Shown here one piece after another: positions 47,501-58,649 of a DNA stretch of 58,651 nucleotides. The number at the start of each line of letters is the position of its first letter. The first letter of the stretch is position 1. Under the pieces are notes generated by a model. That model did not search any database, was not told where the DNA came from, and saw nothing but the letters and a program-made list of their open reading frames with translations. Source of the DNA: Phoronis australis (Eukaryota; Phoronida; Phoronidae); NCBI GenBank assembly GCA_002633005.1, contig NMRA01000053.1:940129-998779 (forward strand), given 5' to 3'. The position numbers and the translations under genes were made by a program.

Positions 47501-50500
47501 AATGCGATGGATATGTATTTTGTTTCACTAAAGTCCACGGGAGCGTCTCGCACACAGTAACAAAGGTATAGTCCAAATAACGTAAACAGGAATTCGGCTG
47601 AAACAAAAAGAATAGATGATTTATGTTATTGTGCTAAACACACAATACTGATATTTCTGTACGTGAGATGTGCCATGTATGTCTTGAAAAAATAATAACG
47701 GGTGGCGAATTTATCATCAAAGAAGGTTTTTATGACTATTTGAAATCGCAAAATTTCAAGGCATGACACGAACTAGTGTTTTTAAAACACATGTATGGGC
47801 TCAGTGAGAACGAATTCGTCAGATACATCTGTGTATATCTCTATTTATTGCATGTTCGATGTAAACGATTTTATATATAATCTAAGGGATATGTATCCGA
47901 AAACCAAGTGAAGGCAATTACGTGTCTAAGACCAACCCCGCTCCCGAACATTTTGTTTGCCGAGAACGTAGTACCTCACGAACTCAGTCTTTCTCAATAC
48001 CGCAGTTAAAGTACATTTAATACAAGACTAACCCGAAAGTTGATTTGTGTAAAAAGTTTTATGTCACATTCAGTGAAGTGGTGCGAGGGAAGGGAATGAC
48101 GTGCGAAGAATAGAACTCGCGGGGCAGGTTAGTCTGTGTACGAGCAAANNNNNNNNNNNNNNNNNNNGGGGGGGGGGGGGGGAGGCTTTCGTCTGTGTTA
48201 TAGGAGTACTGAGCGTGAGAAAGATTTCTGAGCGCAGGCAGGCTCTATATATGTATTATGTACGTACCTATGCACGTATGTATGTATGTATGTATGTATG
48301 TATGTATGTATGTATGTATGTATGTATGAATACATGTCTGTATGCATGCATCCATATAGTAAATACATACATACATACATGTAGTGGCAACCGGAGAGGG
48401 AAGCCCAGGTAGTAGGTGTTAAAACATTAAAACGTGTCACTTATTTATCTGTTGAAAATGACGCCATGGGGCCATTTCTACGGTTTTCACATCAAGATTG
48501 TTTTGTTAAGAGCGACCCGGGATCTTTTTAACGTCGAAAAATGAACCATGGGGTCATCTTCACGAGGTCAAAATTCATTGCACCACCGGCTCAGCCCGCG
48601 ATATCCGATACTGTTCAAGCACTTACATATTTCCACGAAGTAATTCCACCAGGAAGACTTGCACGTATGGAACCACAGTCCGTCGTGTGCCTGAATCTTC
48701 TCCGTCAGCCCCACTGTGTGGTGTTCCATACTGACCGCTGTCCAAGAGGCCATGTATCCTACCACCACTATGACAATCACTAACAGGTACTTGAGAAGGT
48801 CCTTATCTCGCACGTGCACTCGGCGAGCTTTCCGAGTCTGAAACTCGGCCAGTACCCTGAAATGTCATAGTAAAATTGTCTCAACGGTTCAGACATTCGA
48901 ATTAATTATTGTATGATCTGGACAGATTGTCTAGATGCCGAAAAAGCCACTCATATTTCATAGTTAATAATTCGCAATACTGATCACTGCTATGGTAACG
49001 CCGTTTCAATAGGGCCGTCAAGGACTACCCTCGAATCTCGTTGTATTTACCCACAATGTCGCAAACATCCGTCAGGCACATTTCCTGCCTCGTTTTCGTG
49101 GAATTGGAGTTTCACATGTTATTTGTCGTTCTCTGGTTCTTTACAAGTTTTTCTCGGTTGCATTATTCTATTCGTCCTCCCAATGCTAATTAAAGCATAC
49201 TGCTATGCTGTGGGCTGCAACGCCTAGGTGAGAAAGTTTGCTAAAATGGACAAATACTCGTGTATGCGTGATGCAATATTCTTTGCCTTTCCGACATAAA
49301 TGACACACGAAAACGTGCCCTATTTCCAAAACGAGGTCACGCGGTTTCTTATCTCCAGGACAAAGGAGAGTTCTATCGCCGTGATCCGGGCCTGCCTTGT
49401 TTCAATTGAAAACGTTATTGTAAATTAATGTAGACCCCGGAGGCTTTAGGTTCGCATGCCACAACTTTAACATTACACCACCAGCACGTCACCGAACTAG
49501 AAAGTCTTTTATGCATTTTCTGTCATCCGGATTCTGACATGAGGACTTTTAAATGAGGACAAAAAGCATAGTTATTTCAGAGCCCGCCCGGGGTCTATAA
49601 TCTTTGTACTCGAAATCGAGCTTGACATTATTTTTGACATTTCCCGATATACTTAAAATACCAACTCAAGATAAGTGTCTGTGCTCAAGAATACTAAGAT
49701 CAACGTGAATGACTGTCCAACCCTGGTTTGCACTGAAAGCTATGAGTTCAACGGGAACTTTGACTCGAATACAACCAGTTTAATTGTGTTCTTCCTCAGT
49801 GGCAGTGTGTAACGGCAAAGGGTCTAGCAGAGTTCTATCGTTCTGTTAAAACTACCCCTAGTGGCGTGACTATCATCACCTGGTATGCACGTGGTCGTGT
49901 AACAACTAAATCATTTATAAACACGTCTAACATTACAAAAATAGCCTTTGATTTAGGCTACATATCACAACATGAGAAAAATCCTACGCTAACATCTGGG
50001 GTTTGTTGCCCCAACGCCTAAGCGAGCCTAAGCCAGACTGTCAGTGACTAACCCGTCATAATCGATTCACAAACTCATACTCATTACTTGGCCGTGATGC
50101 TGAAGAAATTCTATTCGATAAATTCTCTTCGAAGACGGATACTATTCCGTTTTCAACTTTGAAAACAGTCATGAGACTATGTACGTTACTGAGTTCCATC
50201 AAAGTGATGAAAATGCTAAATGGAGATCTCTTTTGGAACCGAACCGTATCTTGATGTGGTAAGTGCAGTGGCGGATTCAGAGGGGGACCAAGGGGTCATG
50301 GCCCTCCTAAAATTCTGTCAAATTCCATTTGGCAGTTCGGGGGTGCGAATGTCTGACGGGCAAAATCCTGGCTAATACTCTGCCCTGCCCCTCCTCGCTC
50401 AAAATCCTGGATCCACCCCAGAAGTGTACAGCCGTTTCGTCCATATTCCATTGACTTTGAAACTCGTACGCTAAACAGGCGTGTTGGTTTACGACGGCAA

Positions 50501-53500
50501 TTATCTCACATGATCCAGCACGTTCACCCTTCAATCCGTGTTATAGCACGAGCCCATACTCTACAACTTAGCTTTGTCAATGAAAAGAACCCTAAGTTAA
50601 CACCCTAACCAGTGGAGATTGGGCAACTCGACCGGTTTGCGTACCTTGGAATCTGCTGGCATTGATCAAAAGCACTATGCTGTTGTAGTAATTACATGAC
50701 CTCAGGCTACTGATGTTATTGTTCTCAAGGTAACCAGACCCATCATAAACACACTGGAGGCGACAATAGTATTTTTAAATTTTCGTTTTGTAAGTTTGTG
50801 AACAGCACCTTTCAATAATTCGTGAAAAGTACACGTGATTAGGTTTTTGAATTTTGAAAACTGGACTAGAAATGTGATTTGATAACCTAAGACATAAGTT
50901 TAATGTTGCCACAGTATGTTCCTCATTAATTCTGCTGGGTGTGCAACATAACTGGGCCAATTACACCAAACCATCAGGCAGCAGTTGGATTTTGAGGTAA
51001 AAAGTGTCATCGTGCCTGCACAGCGTGTCATTAGATGCCGATAATGGTCTCCACGAATAAGGACCTGTCAGTTCTTTGAAAACCTAGAAAGCACGTCTCG
51101 TCCGAGTAAGGATCAAGTTTAGACCAATTCTAGCGGTAGCCACAACTCGAGATCAGCTACTGCATGCACGCCACCCCCGTCCTCCTGTGACTCACAGTTT
51201 ACACAGCACAGCGTTTGACTGAGTCTGCGGACACTGGATTAATTTGCCCATCTTTCGGAAACATGATGACCAGTATTCGGAAAAACGCCACGATTATACC
51301 GTTGATACCGGCGTAGACTTAATGTATAGAAAGACGCTTAAAAGTCGTTAGTATATTAGATTTAGCAGCGCCCGTGAAATTTTGCCAATTGAATATGCTT
51401 GCACATGGTTTACTTTTTAGCATCTTTATATTTTTATTATTTTACCTATAAACCTTGAGCAGTAAAACCCCGTACATCACAGCGAACCCCGTCTCCCTCA
51501 TCCACGGGACCAAGAGACAGACCTCAGTCGAAGGCTCAAAATACATAACAATCACCTGAAATGTTTCATTACAAGTTCGTACATGTCGTTTCGACAACAG
51601 CTAAACGCAACATTAAATGATCCATGATCTACGACATATTAGCGTCAGTCTTCAAAATATAACTAGGGCCTAAATGTTGTTGAAGCCCGGGGGTTGAAAT
51701 CACCAGTCACTCCGAAAATATAGATGGAAATCAACAGTGAATTAGTAGAATCACCCCTATAGTTTTATAGTAGAACTAACCAACAATTTCGCCTACTTAC
51801 AATGGGCAACAAGAAATTTGTACTCGAATGGCAGTAAAGTGATGTAGACTTCTCAATTTAAGAGCAAGTTTCTAGAATACGCAAGTTAAGACGCATGCAT
51901 GCTCACCGTGACGTATATAAATATGGAGCCCAGGATCACGAGCTCCAGGAGTGGCCACATACTCAGTTTGAACACCTGAAAAGTTAATTAGTACCACCTA
52001 ATAATTGATTATGTTTACATAGAGTGACGGTTAGTATAAAGAAGAACAAGTACGACCTATCAATGTGTCTAGAAAGAACGTTAAGGGGTAATAAATTCCA
52101 AGCCGCAGACGCTGTGATCGCATCGCGATATGTGAGAGGGAGGATCAAAGTAGATCAATGCATTAAATGATCCCATTGCTTCGCGACCATTAAGTGTTTC
52201 CCGTAGGAAACTGTTAATTTTCAATGATATAGACATCAAAGATGGAACGAGCTTGATGTGCCCTATAGGAACCTCTGAAAATGCGTAACACTGGCATTCA
52301 CTACCATTGGGCATTAGATAAAGTTTTCATAAACGGCACAAAGCGCTTTATATGAAAAAAGTGACATTTTTTATAATGTTCATAATTTTTCATCATCGTC
52401 AAGGTTCGGTTTCAGATGTCAAAGCGCCATATTGTTGATCGTTGTATGTATTTCCCGACGGCTATGAAAGGTCAGAACGAGATAATTTTTCTCCACTCCT
52501 CTATCGACAGACTTATTAGACCATGGATAGACTCAAGACTTCTATCGATAGACTTATTATCTCTATCGATATCGACAGAGTTATATAGTATCAATATCGA
52601 TAAACTCATTAAACTCGTCGGTAGACATACTTATTTTATCGACGGAGTTAGCAAGTCTTCCGATAGAGATAACTCCGTCGATAGACTTAGTAACTCTATT
52701 GATAAAATTACTAAGTCGGAAGACATATTAACACTTAATATATCGTTGGAGACAGTATATTCAGCGTTAGAGATGCTGAGTTTATCGATATAGATAGAAA
52801 GTCTATCGACAGAAATACTACCAGTATCGACAGAGTTAAGATTGGAGGAAAAGAGAACCACCAAGTTTTTCGATAGTTATTACACTGTATCTCTGGACAT
52901 GGACAAATACGTTTATCGATAAAACTAGCATTTTCATCAATAACGATAGTAATTTTATCAACATATACACTGTACAATAATTCGTTAGATGTAGTTAGGA
53001 CTGGCAAAAAATTCCCGCGCTGACCTTTTGAGAAGATTCGTTAAGAGTAAGAGTCTAGAATGCTTCTTCACGATTTTGAATAATACTTAATACATTTATA
53101 CTTAACGAATGCCTCTGCTCCACAGGTGAGAGCAGAAGCAGCAATAGGCTGATCACCTTGTGACTCCTTTTATAAACGATGACGATTCCCAAGACAACAA
53201 CGATAGTGATGGAGAAGCTTTGAACGCCCAATGGAATCCCGCGTAAGAGGATATGCCTTTCTACGTAACATAGTCCGTCGCTTTCGCAGTCATCACAACG
53301 CTTCTTACACGGAGAACATTGGTAAAAGTCGCCGTATTTATTGGGCTGGCCCAATTGATAGAGAACAAAATCTTCTTCTATGTCAGTGCCATTAAAATAA
53401 GATTGGTTGCTAGGAAACTGGTGACCGGGGAACACGTATCCAGGCTTGCATTGACAATAGTATGAACCCCTTCGGAAACCCCGACCTGGTATGTGCACAC

Positions 53501-54678
53501 ACTGAAATAAAAGAAAGAGGCAGAACCAACATTAAAATGGTTGCACTTGATTGACATCGTCGGTTCTGCTGACATCACCTAGTTGGTTTTCGACGACGCA
53601 CAGACCAATCAGACGCCATAGCCGCTTTATCCGGCAAAACTAGCGAAGTCAATCAAGTGTAGTCACACGCTGTTTCCCTGCATGTCCGCTGGGGGGTAGA
53701 AGACACCCAGATATCATTCAATTTTCGTCGGGAGTTTTTTTTACACCGGCGTTTCTGATTGGCTGATCGAATTGTCAACAGGTAGCGCCTTACATAAACA
53801 AACTGGCATCTGATGACTGATGGAGGAAGTGTGGATGTGCATGGATATTAGTTTGTGGTCTGTTGTGACAGGCAATTCGGTGCTTAATTGGGATATGTTC
53901 AAAAATGTAAATCGTAAAGTTGGGGTTGCTCCTTTTCTGTGTGCATTTTTCTCCTATCACTGACTTTTGTTTACGTTGCTGCCCTGTGTTCACACAGTAT
54001 GAATAACACACCGTTATATTGGCCTCGCGGCTATCAAACCTTACTGCAGAAACAAAACATTTGCAGTAGAGGGAACATTTAGTTCCCAAAGATGTTGACA
54101 AAGCTAAAAATTGTTCACACTCCACCATTTTTTTCTTTGTTGCAAAGATAACGAATGACTACCAAGATTACATCAACCAGTTATAAAACGTGTGCGTCTG
54201 AATGATACCTGCGTGTCTCAAGTTCAACTACCTAGCGCACACGCAGGAAATCAGCGACTCGGAGGTGTAGTCAATGCTTTAAACTTATAACCGGCGAACA
54301 TGCATGACAAATATTGGATATTTCAGTGGTGTCATTACTTTATAATGGTCCAAACCGTAATAAAGACTTTCACTAGACACGCATATATGTTGGGGTGATA
54401 ACATGTGACTGAGACATGTTTGCGTCATAACAACTACTCTATCATTGTCACACCGCCAGTGTAGACCTACCTGCATGGGTATTGATATTAATTTCCTCAT
54501 TTCGTGTCACACTGATTAAAAGGATATCGGACAATTTCTAGAATTATCAGAATTGTGACACAGCACCTGGGTTGTTTCCGTTTTGCATCTGTGCGTTCCA
54601 GCGAAAAAAGAACTTCCGTCGTCTGCGCACTGATTGACGTCATAATCATCCAAGCTGATATGAACCCCGACAGCGCCT
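44199..54678 (-). CDS. GPR158: GPR158/GPR179-like class C orphan receptor (metabotropic glycine receptor family), partial
   Basis: Nine minus-strand exons splice in consistent phase: 54678-54567, 53501-53157, 51975-51907, 51555-51446, 48856-48627, 47597-47459, 46687-46582, 45708-45538 and 44507-44199. Together they encode about 530 residues that align along the length of vertebrate GPR158: the end of the Cache region, a Cys-rich EGF-like linker (CQCKPGYVFPG, CSPCKKRCDDC), seven membrane helices and a cytoplasmic DPEDIR...ELKRIYTQLQVYK helix. In vertebrates GPR158 senses glycine through its Cache domain and recruits RGS7-Gbeta5 through the helices and this proximal tail. Conserved helix markers include PWMRETGFAVMYGVLLLKVYR, EFLFTLFGLYLCYCVRD and HFVYSWL. 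The protein ends 102 residues into the last exon, far shorter than the vertebrate tail. The N-terminal exons (signal peptide, main Cache domain) were not found in the remaining 4 kb upstream. Confidence 0.92.
45538..45708 (-). CDS. GPR158: GPR158-like exon: proximal C-tail
   Basis: 57 codons, MWYASQPVDFRSR... to SEMDPEDIR. Vertebrate GPR158 ends the matching segment ..SLDPEDIR. Acceptor tgttttatag, donor agg|gtatga. Confidence 0.87.
46135..46262. repeat. Degenerate tctccgcagaaaa repeats in a GPR158 intron
   Basis: Alternating ttctccgcagaaaa / ttttctcgcggagg words, partly self-complementary. Low complexity. Confidence 0.5.
46582..46687 (-). CDS. GPR158: GPR158-like exon: end of TM6 and TM7
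   Basis: Reads HFVYSWLHPDHAFLIYFLR, then CQVTVTVTLVLILAPK; TM7 ends in the family's TVTVT....L.PK. Acceptor tattccttttcag, donor aag|gtaagt. Confidence 0.9.
47459..47597 (-). CDS. GPR158: GPR158-like exon: TM5 and start of TM6
   Basis: Reads EFLFTLFGLYLCYCVRD, then SETKYISIALLNELIMSATF. Very close to the vertebrate AEFLF..G.YLCY.VR and HNELI.SA.FH pattern. Donor ccag|gtaatt. Confidence 0.9.
48149..48182. other. Assembly gap (N) followed by G-run
   Basis: 19 N at 48149-48167, then about 15 G. Lies in the intron between TM4 and TM5 exons, so it does not affect coding. Confidence 0.95.
48276..48380 (+). repeat. (GTAT)n / (ATAC)n microsatellite
   Basis: About 13 GTAT units at 48276-48328, and the complementary catacatacatac at 48363-48380. 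Intronic. Confidence 0.95.
48627..48856 (-). CDS. GPR158: GPR158-like exon: intracellular loop 2, TM4, extracellular loop 2
   Basis: Reads VLAEFQTRKARRVHVRDKD, TM4 YLLVIVIVVVGYMASW and loop HTCKSSWWNYFVEI, whose Cys would pair with the TM3 Cys. Acceptor acatttcag, donor atat|gtaagt. Confidence 0.9.
50266..50419 (+). mobile_element. CAGTGGCGGAT-family MITE (GPR158 intron)
   Basis: Starts cagtggcggattcag and ends cctggatccacccca. The interior ttccatttggcagttcgggg and ctgacgggcaaaatcctggc matches the 56.27-kb copy almost base for base. Confidence 0.75.
51446..51555 (-). CDS. GPR158: GPR158-like exon: extracellular loop 1 and TM3
   Basis: Reads VIVMYFEPSTEVCLLVPWMR and ETGFAVMYGVLLLKVY. The Cys before PW is the class C disulphide partner at the top of TM3. 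Donor tatag|gtaaaa, leaving a split Arg codon. Confidence 0.9.
51907..51975 (-). CDS. GPR158: GPR158-like exon: TM2
   Basis: 69 nt, phase 0. Reads VFKLSMWPLLELVILGSIF then IYVT. Acceptor acttttcag, donor acg|gtgagc. Confidence 0.88.
52500..52970. repeat. Degenerate ATCGATAGACTTA repeat (GPR158 intron)
   Basis: Dozens of variants of tatcgatagact / agttatcgac at about 21-nt intervals, on both strands. Because the period is near a multiple of three, it keeps frames open on + and - (reading IDRLS/SIDK-like). Contains a perfect 13-bp inverted repeat (52638-52650 with 52670-52682). Not a gene. Confidence 0.75.
53157..53501 (-). CDS. GPR158: GPR158-like exon: EGF-like linker and TM1
   Basis: Acceptor ctttcttttatttcag. 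115 codons, phase 0 both ends. RGSYYCQCKPGYVFPG and CSPCKKRCDDCESDGLCY form the Cys-rich linker. VQSFSITIVVVLGIVIVYK is TM1. It ends KRSHK at aag|gtgatc. Confidence 0.9.
54567..54678 (-). CDS. GPR158: GPR158-like exon: end of Cache region / start of Cys-rich linker
   Basis: Acceptor ctctaatttcag. Enters with the last base of a codon and reads GAVGVHISLDDYDVNQCADD, later GTHRCKTETTQ. Vertebrate GPR158 has G.VG.D..L...D..QC..D..FSGTH.C here. Donor cag|gtgctg is weak but phase-correct. Confidence 0.85.
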
Positions 54679-56273
54679 CTGAAATTAGAGAAACATTTAT
54701 GTAACTAGAATGATATATCACCGTTCTTAACTACCAGAGATGGCTATAAGGCACTAAATAAATACTGTAATTTGTTTTGCCTCCAATGTCCGTTACATTT
54801 TCTGAAGCGAAATCACAAATGAGATTTTTGTAACTCCAGTCTGGCAACGCTTTCTAAAATACCAAACGCATCCGACAACAGTATTCATTAACACCATTTG
54901 ACCTTAGGAACAAGCGCTGGTCTAATTTCTATCCTGTATTGGGCCACACACGGATTCAATCAAGTAGATTTACTACTTTGCCCTCCATGAGTAGTTGTCG
55001 CGCATGACACTCATTGAAAAACGAATGCGTTGCTTTCGTGTTCCATGTTCTCTCACTACTAATAGGAGCCTGAGGGAACTTTACTACGTCTGACAGGGAG
55101 GTGTCAGTTGGACATTATGATATCCACCGTTCTTGAGAGTTGACAAAAAGAAGAAACTTTCATGAAGCGCCACCCTTTGGTGGAGTTTTTTGTGAAGCAG
55201 TCCAATAGCAGGCTGCAAACGCTTCTGTAGAATTCGTAACGAATCGAAAAAGGCGTGGAAAGACGCAAGCCCCATAATACACCAGTAATTATATATACTG
55301 CTGGAAAAGGGAGGAAGGGGGGAAAGGTGGCGGGTGTAGCCATCGCAACATGCCCCCCACGGGGATTTTTACAAGGATTACACAGTCCAACAAGTAAAAT
55401 TCCATTTTGTCACATTTCTCCACAAAGATCAAAATTTTATAGCTTTGTAGTGTGTAGATGACATTGAACAGCGTTCGATAAATTTACCATTATCTGCAAT
55501 AAGGTAAACAGCATTTGAAAAAAATGAAAAGAAAACAACTTCAGTCATTATTTTTGTGCGATACAAGTGGAGAATTGCCGTACTCATTACAAAAGACGCC
55601 ACCGTTCAGTTCGTTTGCTATTTTAGGACACTGGCTTACAGTCGGATATGTTCTGCGGTAAGAATTATCGTTGCTGTGTGTATTTTTGACTACCCATTGA
55701 CTGAACGATGACGTTGGACGCGATCGATGCTATGTTATATAGACAATATCAAAAATAGCAGTTGCTTCTTGGTAAACCAGTCGGTGGTGCGTATTTTTAG
55801 TTGCTCACTTTTTGAAAAAATCCAACGGAGGCCGGTGAACGCATTTTTACCAGCTTTGATGTATGGCCACGGTCTTCGCGCCTAATTCAGGGGTCGATAT
55901 ATAATCTCAATCTAGTAACTTGAATGCTTACGACAAATCTGATTACGATTTGACCGACTTCGGTATAAAAAGGACCCTCGCGATTGGATGTTGTATTTTT
56001 GTTATAGAATCATTTCACTCTTGTCCGCTCAGAATCCAAACGAAAACAAATTCATCAATGACCTCCTTTTCAACAGAGCAGTGATTTGATTAAACCTTTT
56101 TAGAGTCTCAGAAGCCATTGTTCGAATGATGCATAAGGGAATTTCCATTAGTCTCATTCCTCGCGGTCATTGAAGACTCAGTCTAAACTATTGTCAATTA
56201 TTCTGCTCATAGTTAAGTAGTAATTCTATTTATTTCCTGGCGGCTCTAAAAATCCTCAAAAAAATAGCATAAA

Positions 56274-56428
56274 CAGTGGCGGATTTAGATGAGGCCAAAG
56301 GGGCCATGCCCCCCTAAAATTCTCCAAGATTCCATTTGGCAGTTCGGGAGTGCAAATATCTGACGGGCAAAATCCTGGCTAATACTCTGCCCTGTCTCCC
56401 CCCAGCTCAAATCCTGGATCCGACCCTG
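56274..56428 (+). mobile_element. CAGTGGCGGAT-family MITE
   Basis: Starts cagtggcggatttag and ends cctggatccgaccctg. Near-identical to the 50.27-kb copy through ttccatttggcagttcggg and gacgggcaaaatcctggcta. Confidence 0.75.
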
Positions 56429-57190
56429 ATGAAGACAACATGGCAGCCTGCAGGATAAGATTTGGGTCAGCGCTGCGCATTAAAGGGGTCAATCTACTAA
56501 AATGCCGTATTGGTTCCTAGTTTAAAAAACATCTTTTCATAGATTCTAAACGGAGATTTGCGCCAAAAGCTTAAAATAATGTGACTTTCGTCTTGTTTAG
56601 CTTGATAGATACCGAACTGGGTAGGCCTTTTACTGTTACAAAATCGTACTGGGAGTTCAGTTCCGTTAGCAACTCAACGCACAGACATCGCCTACAATGC
56701 GGCATTTTAAAATTCGCAGTTTTTGTCTTGGCCAACTCCAATAAGATATGAGACGTGTTTTCTTGGACCGCCAACAGTTTCGCTGTCTTTGTTGGTAACA
56801 GAAATAGAATTCATTATCACCGTAAGGAATAATGTGAGACCAGTTTTATGAGATAAATAGGACTAATTTGATGGGAGAAATGCTTCAAGACTGGTCGCAA
56901 GTCTCCGTTTAGATTTTATGAAAAGAAACTGTTGCTAAGTTACGACATTTTAGTGAAATAGGCCCTAGTGCAGTATACGCTGAATGTGGCCTTATAAGGG
57001 TGCTGCCATTACCAAGCGCTATCAATGTAGCATGCACGCACGCAGGGGGCTCCCCCCTCCTTGGCGAAGCGGCCAAAAAGGTCCGCCTCAGAGAATCAAA
57101 AATTCCGAAAACATGTCGAAAACGAGACTAAGGTCCACTAAAAAGGCAGGAACTACCAAGATGCGGCGAATGTACAATTCATAGCTCTGC

Positions 57191-57649
57191 ATAGGCGGAT
57201 TTAGGGGGGGGNACAAATTTGTTAAGAACCGTTTGCACAAAATATAAAACGTGTAATAAGCGTTACAAAAAGAAGTAGGTTTCGCGCGCAAACGCTGTGG
57301 ACTATAAACAAGTAGGTCTCTAAGTATAGTATCAGCAGTTAAGGCGTGGTGGTGTAGTGGTAAAGCATGCGCTCTCTAATCACCAGGTTGTGAGTTGAGT
57401 CCCTTGTATCTTACAGTTTTCTGTTTGACACGTTCTACGTTTTTTTTCGCCTTTTTTCTTGGATAACACTTCAGGAATCAAAGAAAATGCTTGATTTTTA
57501 AAGAAAAAAACAGAAAAATTTCCTTGGGCGGGAGGGGGGCAAACCCCCCACCATTCGGTGCTATGCGCATATACAAACGTGGTTTGCGCAAATGCTTACA
57601 GCCGGACAAAATGTTGGCTCCCCCTTGCGATATCCTAGATCCGCCACTG
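57191..57649. mobile_element. Element bounded by GGCGGATTTAGG / CCTAGATCCGCC ends
   Basis: The left aggcggatttaggggggggn and the right ccccttgcgatatcctagatccgccactg form inverted ends of the same MITE family with C/G-rich subterminal runs. A tRNA-like sequence lies inside. Confidence 0.5.
57345..57410 (+). repeat. tRNA-like sequence
   Basis: gtggtgtagtggtaaagcatgcg resembles a D-arm/A box and gtgagttgagtccc a B box. The anticodon arm and acceptor stem do not close well, so this is a SINE head or tRNA relic rather than a gene. Confidence 0.4.
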
Positions 57650-58424
57650 CTCTGAACGTGCCTAGTGAATCTTAATGAAAGGTCCTCATTCACAAAAACT
57701 CGAGCCCCCATTTTGTGGACTGGGTGCGCGCATGTGTACTATTACAAGTAACTGGAAATTACTGAGGTGCCCACTCCATGTTCTTACTGAAAGAATCTGT
57801 CTTCGTTGCTTCGTTATTTGACGCCACGCTACGACGAATCACGAGGAAGAAGAGAGTGGAGTCCACTAGTCCTCCTTATTTGGAACTAATGTCTAGGCTT
57901 TCTATTACAATACACTCTAGCACTAAAGCATAATGATATTGGAGAAAAGAAAAACCGAAAAAGTTCGCATCAATTCGTGAAACTAGAGACTCTAAGTCTG
58001 AAACAAGCTCCAATTTTAATAAGAGGATATTTTCAAATTTGAAGCTATAAATTGACAGGGTCCGCTTTGTTACATGTTACAAGCGGTAAATTCTACTTTA
58101 ACCACAAGTACCAGCGAAAGGTTTCTGCAGCGTGGCATTGGACACTTCACAAATACAGGTAGCAACCTCTGTTGTGTAGATGGCTTCAGTGAGAAACAAT
58201 GAAACATGTCCGGTGTGTGCGCATGCGCGCGGGCGCAAATGTCTTTATCACAGCGTTCGATAGATGCGCTTTGCCAAAGGAACAGGGTTAGACACGGTAC
58301 GTGAGCAAATGTACTACGTAAAATGCAACGTTTAATTAAGTCGGAAGTGCAACACCTCGGTTGGCAATCACCTCCTCGAGGTACCTCCTTTATCCCATAC
58401 ACAAACAATTAAGGGAATCAAGAA

Positions 58425-58649
58425 ATGCCATCAAAACTGGAAATCCCAACTGTACGTCGAGGAGATTACAAAGAGGTAAATGCTAAGCTGTGGGCGAACA
58501 CGACTCCGATCGGTACGGCGCTAGAAAGTAGCTTAAAGGATGAAATCGATTCTCAGACTAATACCTTTTCAAATATCCGCTACCTGTCCGCACAAAGTGG
58601 TCTTGAATCGCAAACAGTTTATCATGGCAGCAATCTTGTGCAAGCTTGA
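58425..58649 (+). CDS. Hypothetical 74-aa ORF at the window edge
   Basis: MPSKLEIPTVRRGDYKEVNA... to LVQA and a stop. Composition is protein-like (KLWANTTPIGTALESSLKDE), and aaagag|gtaaatg could be a donor. No family recognised and no promoter seen. May be part of a gene beyond the window or chance. Confidence 0.2.
   Translation: MPSKLEIPTVRRGDYKEVNAKLWANTTPIGTALESSLKDEIDSQTNTFSNIRYLSAQSGLESQTVYHGSNLVQA

Larger units (their letters stand above)
54679..58424. other. Upstream region of the GPR158-like gene, repeats and weak ORFs
   Basis: No Cache exon was recognised. A 67-codon minus frame ending at 56571 (CRRCLCVELLTEL, SQYDFVTVKGLPSSV) reads like protein but has no known family. Contents otherwise are the MITEs at 56274 and 57191 and a tRNA-like sequence at 57345. 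Confidence 0.4.

Noticed and set aside
52416-53007. Open frames on both strands (125, 77 and 90 codons)
   Set aside because: Created by the ATCGATAGA repeat whose period is near a multiple of three, not by a gene.
53790-54128. 112-codon - strand ORF
   Set aside because: Lies between two receptor exons whose phases join without it, and no motif is present.
55084-55343. Minus-strand ORFs as possible Cache exon of the receptor
   Set aside because: All three frames are partly open but none shows Cache-like motifs or a splice phase fitting the next exon.
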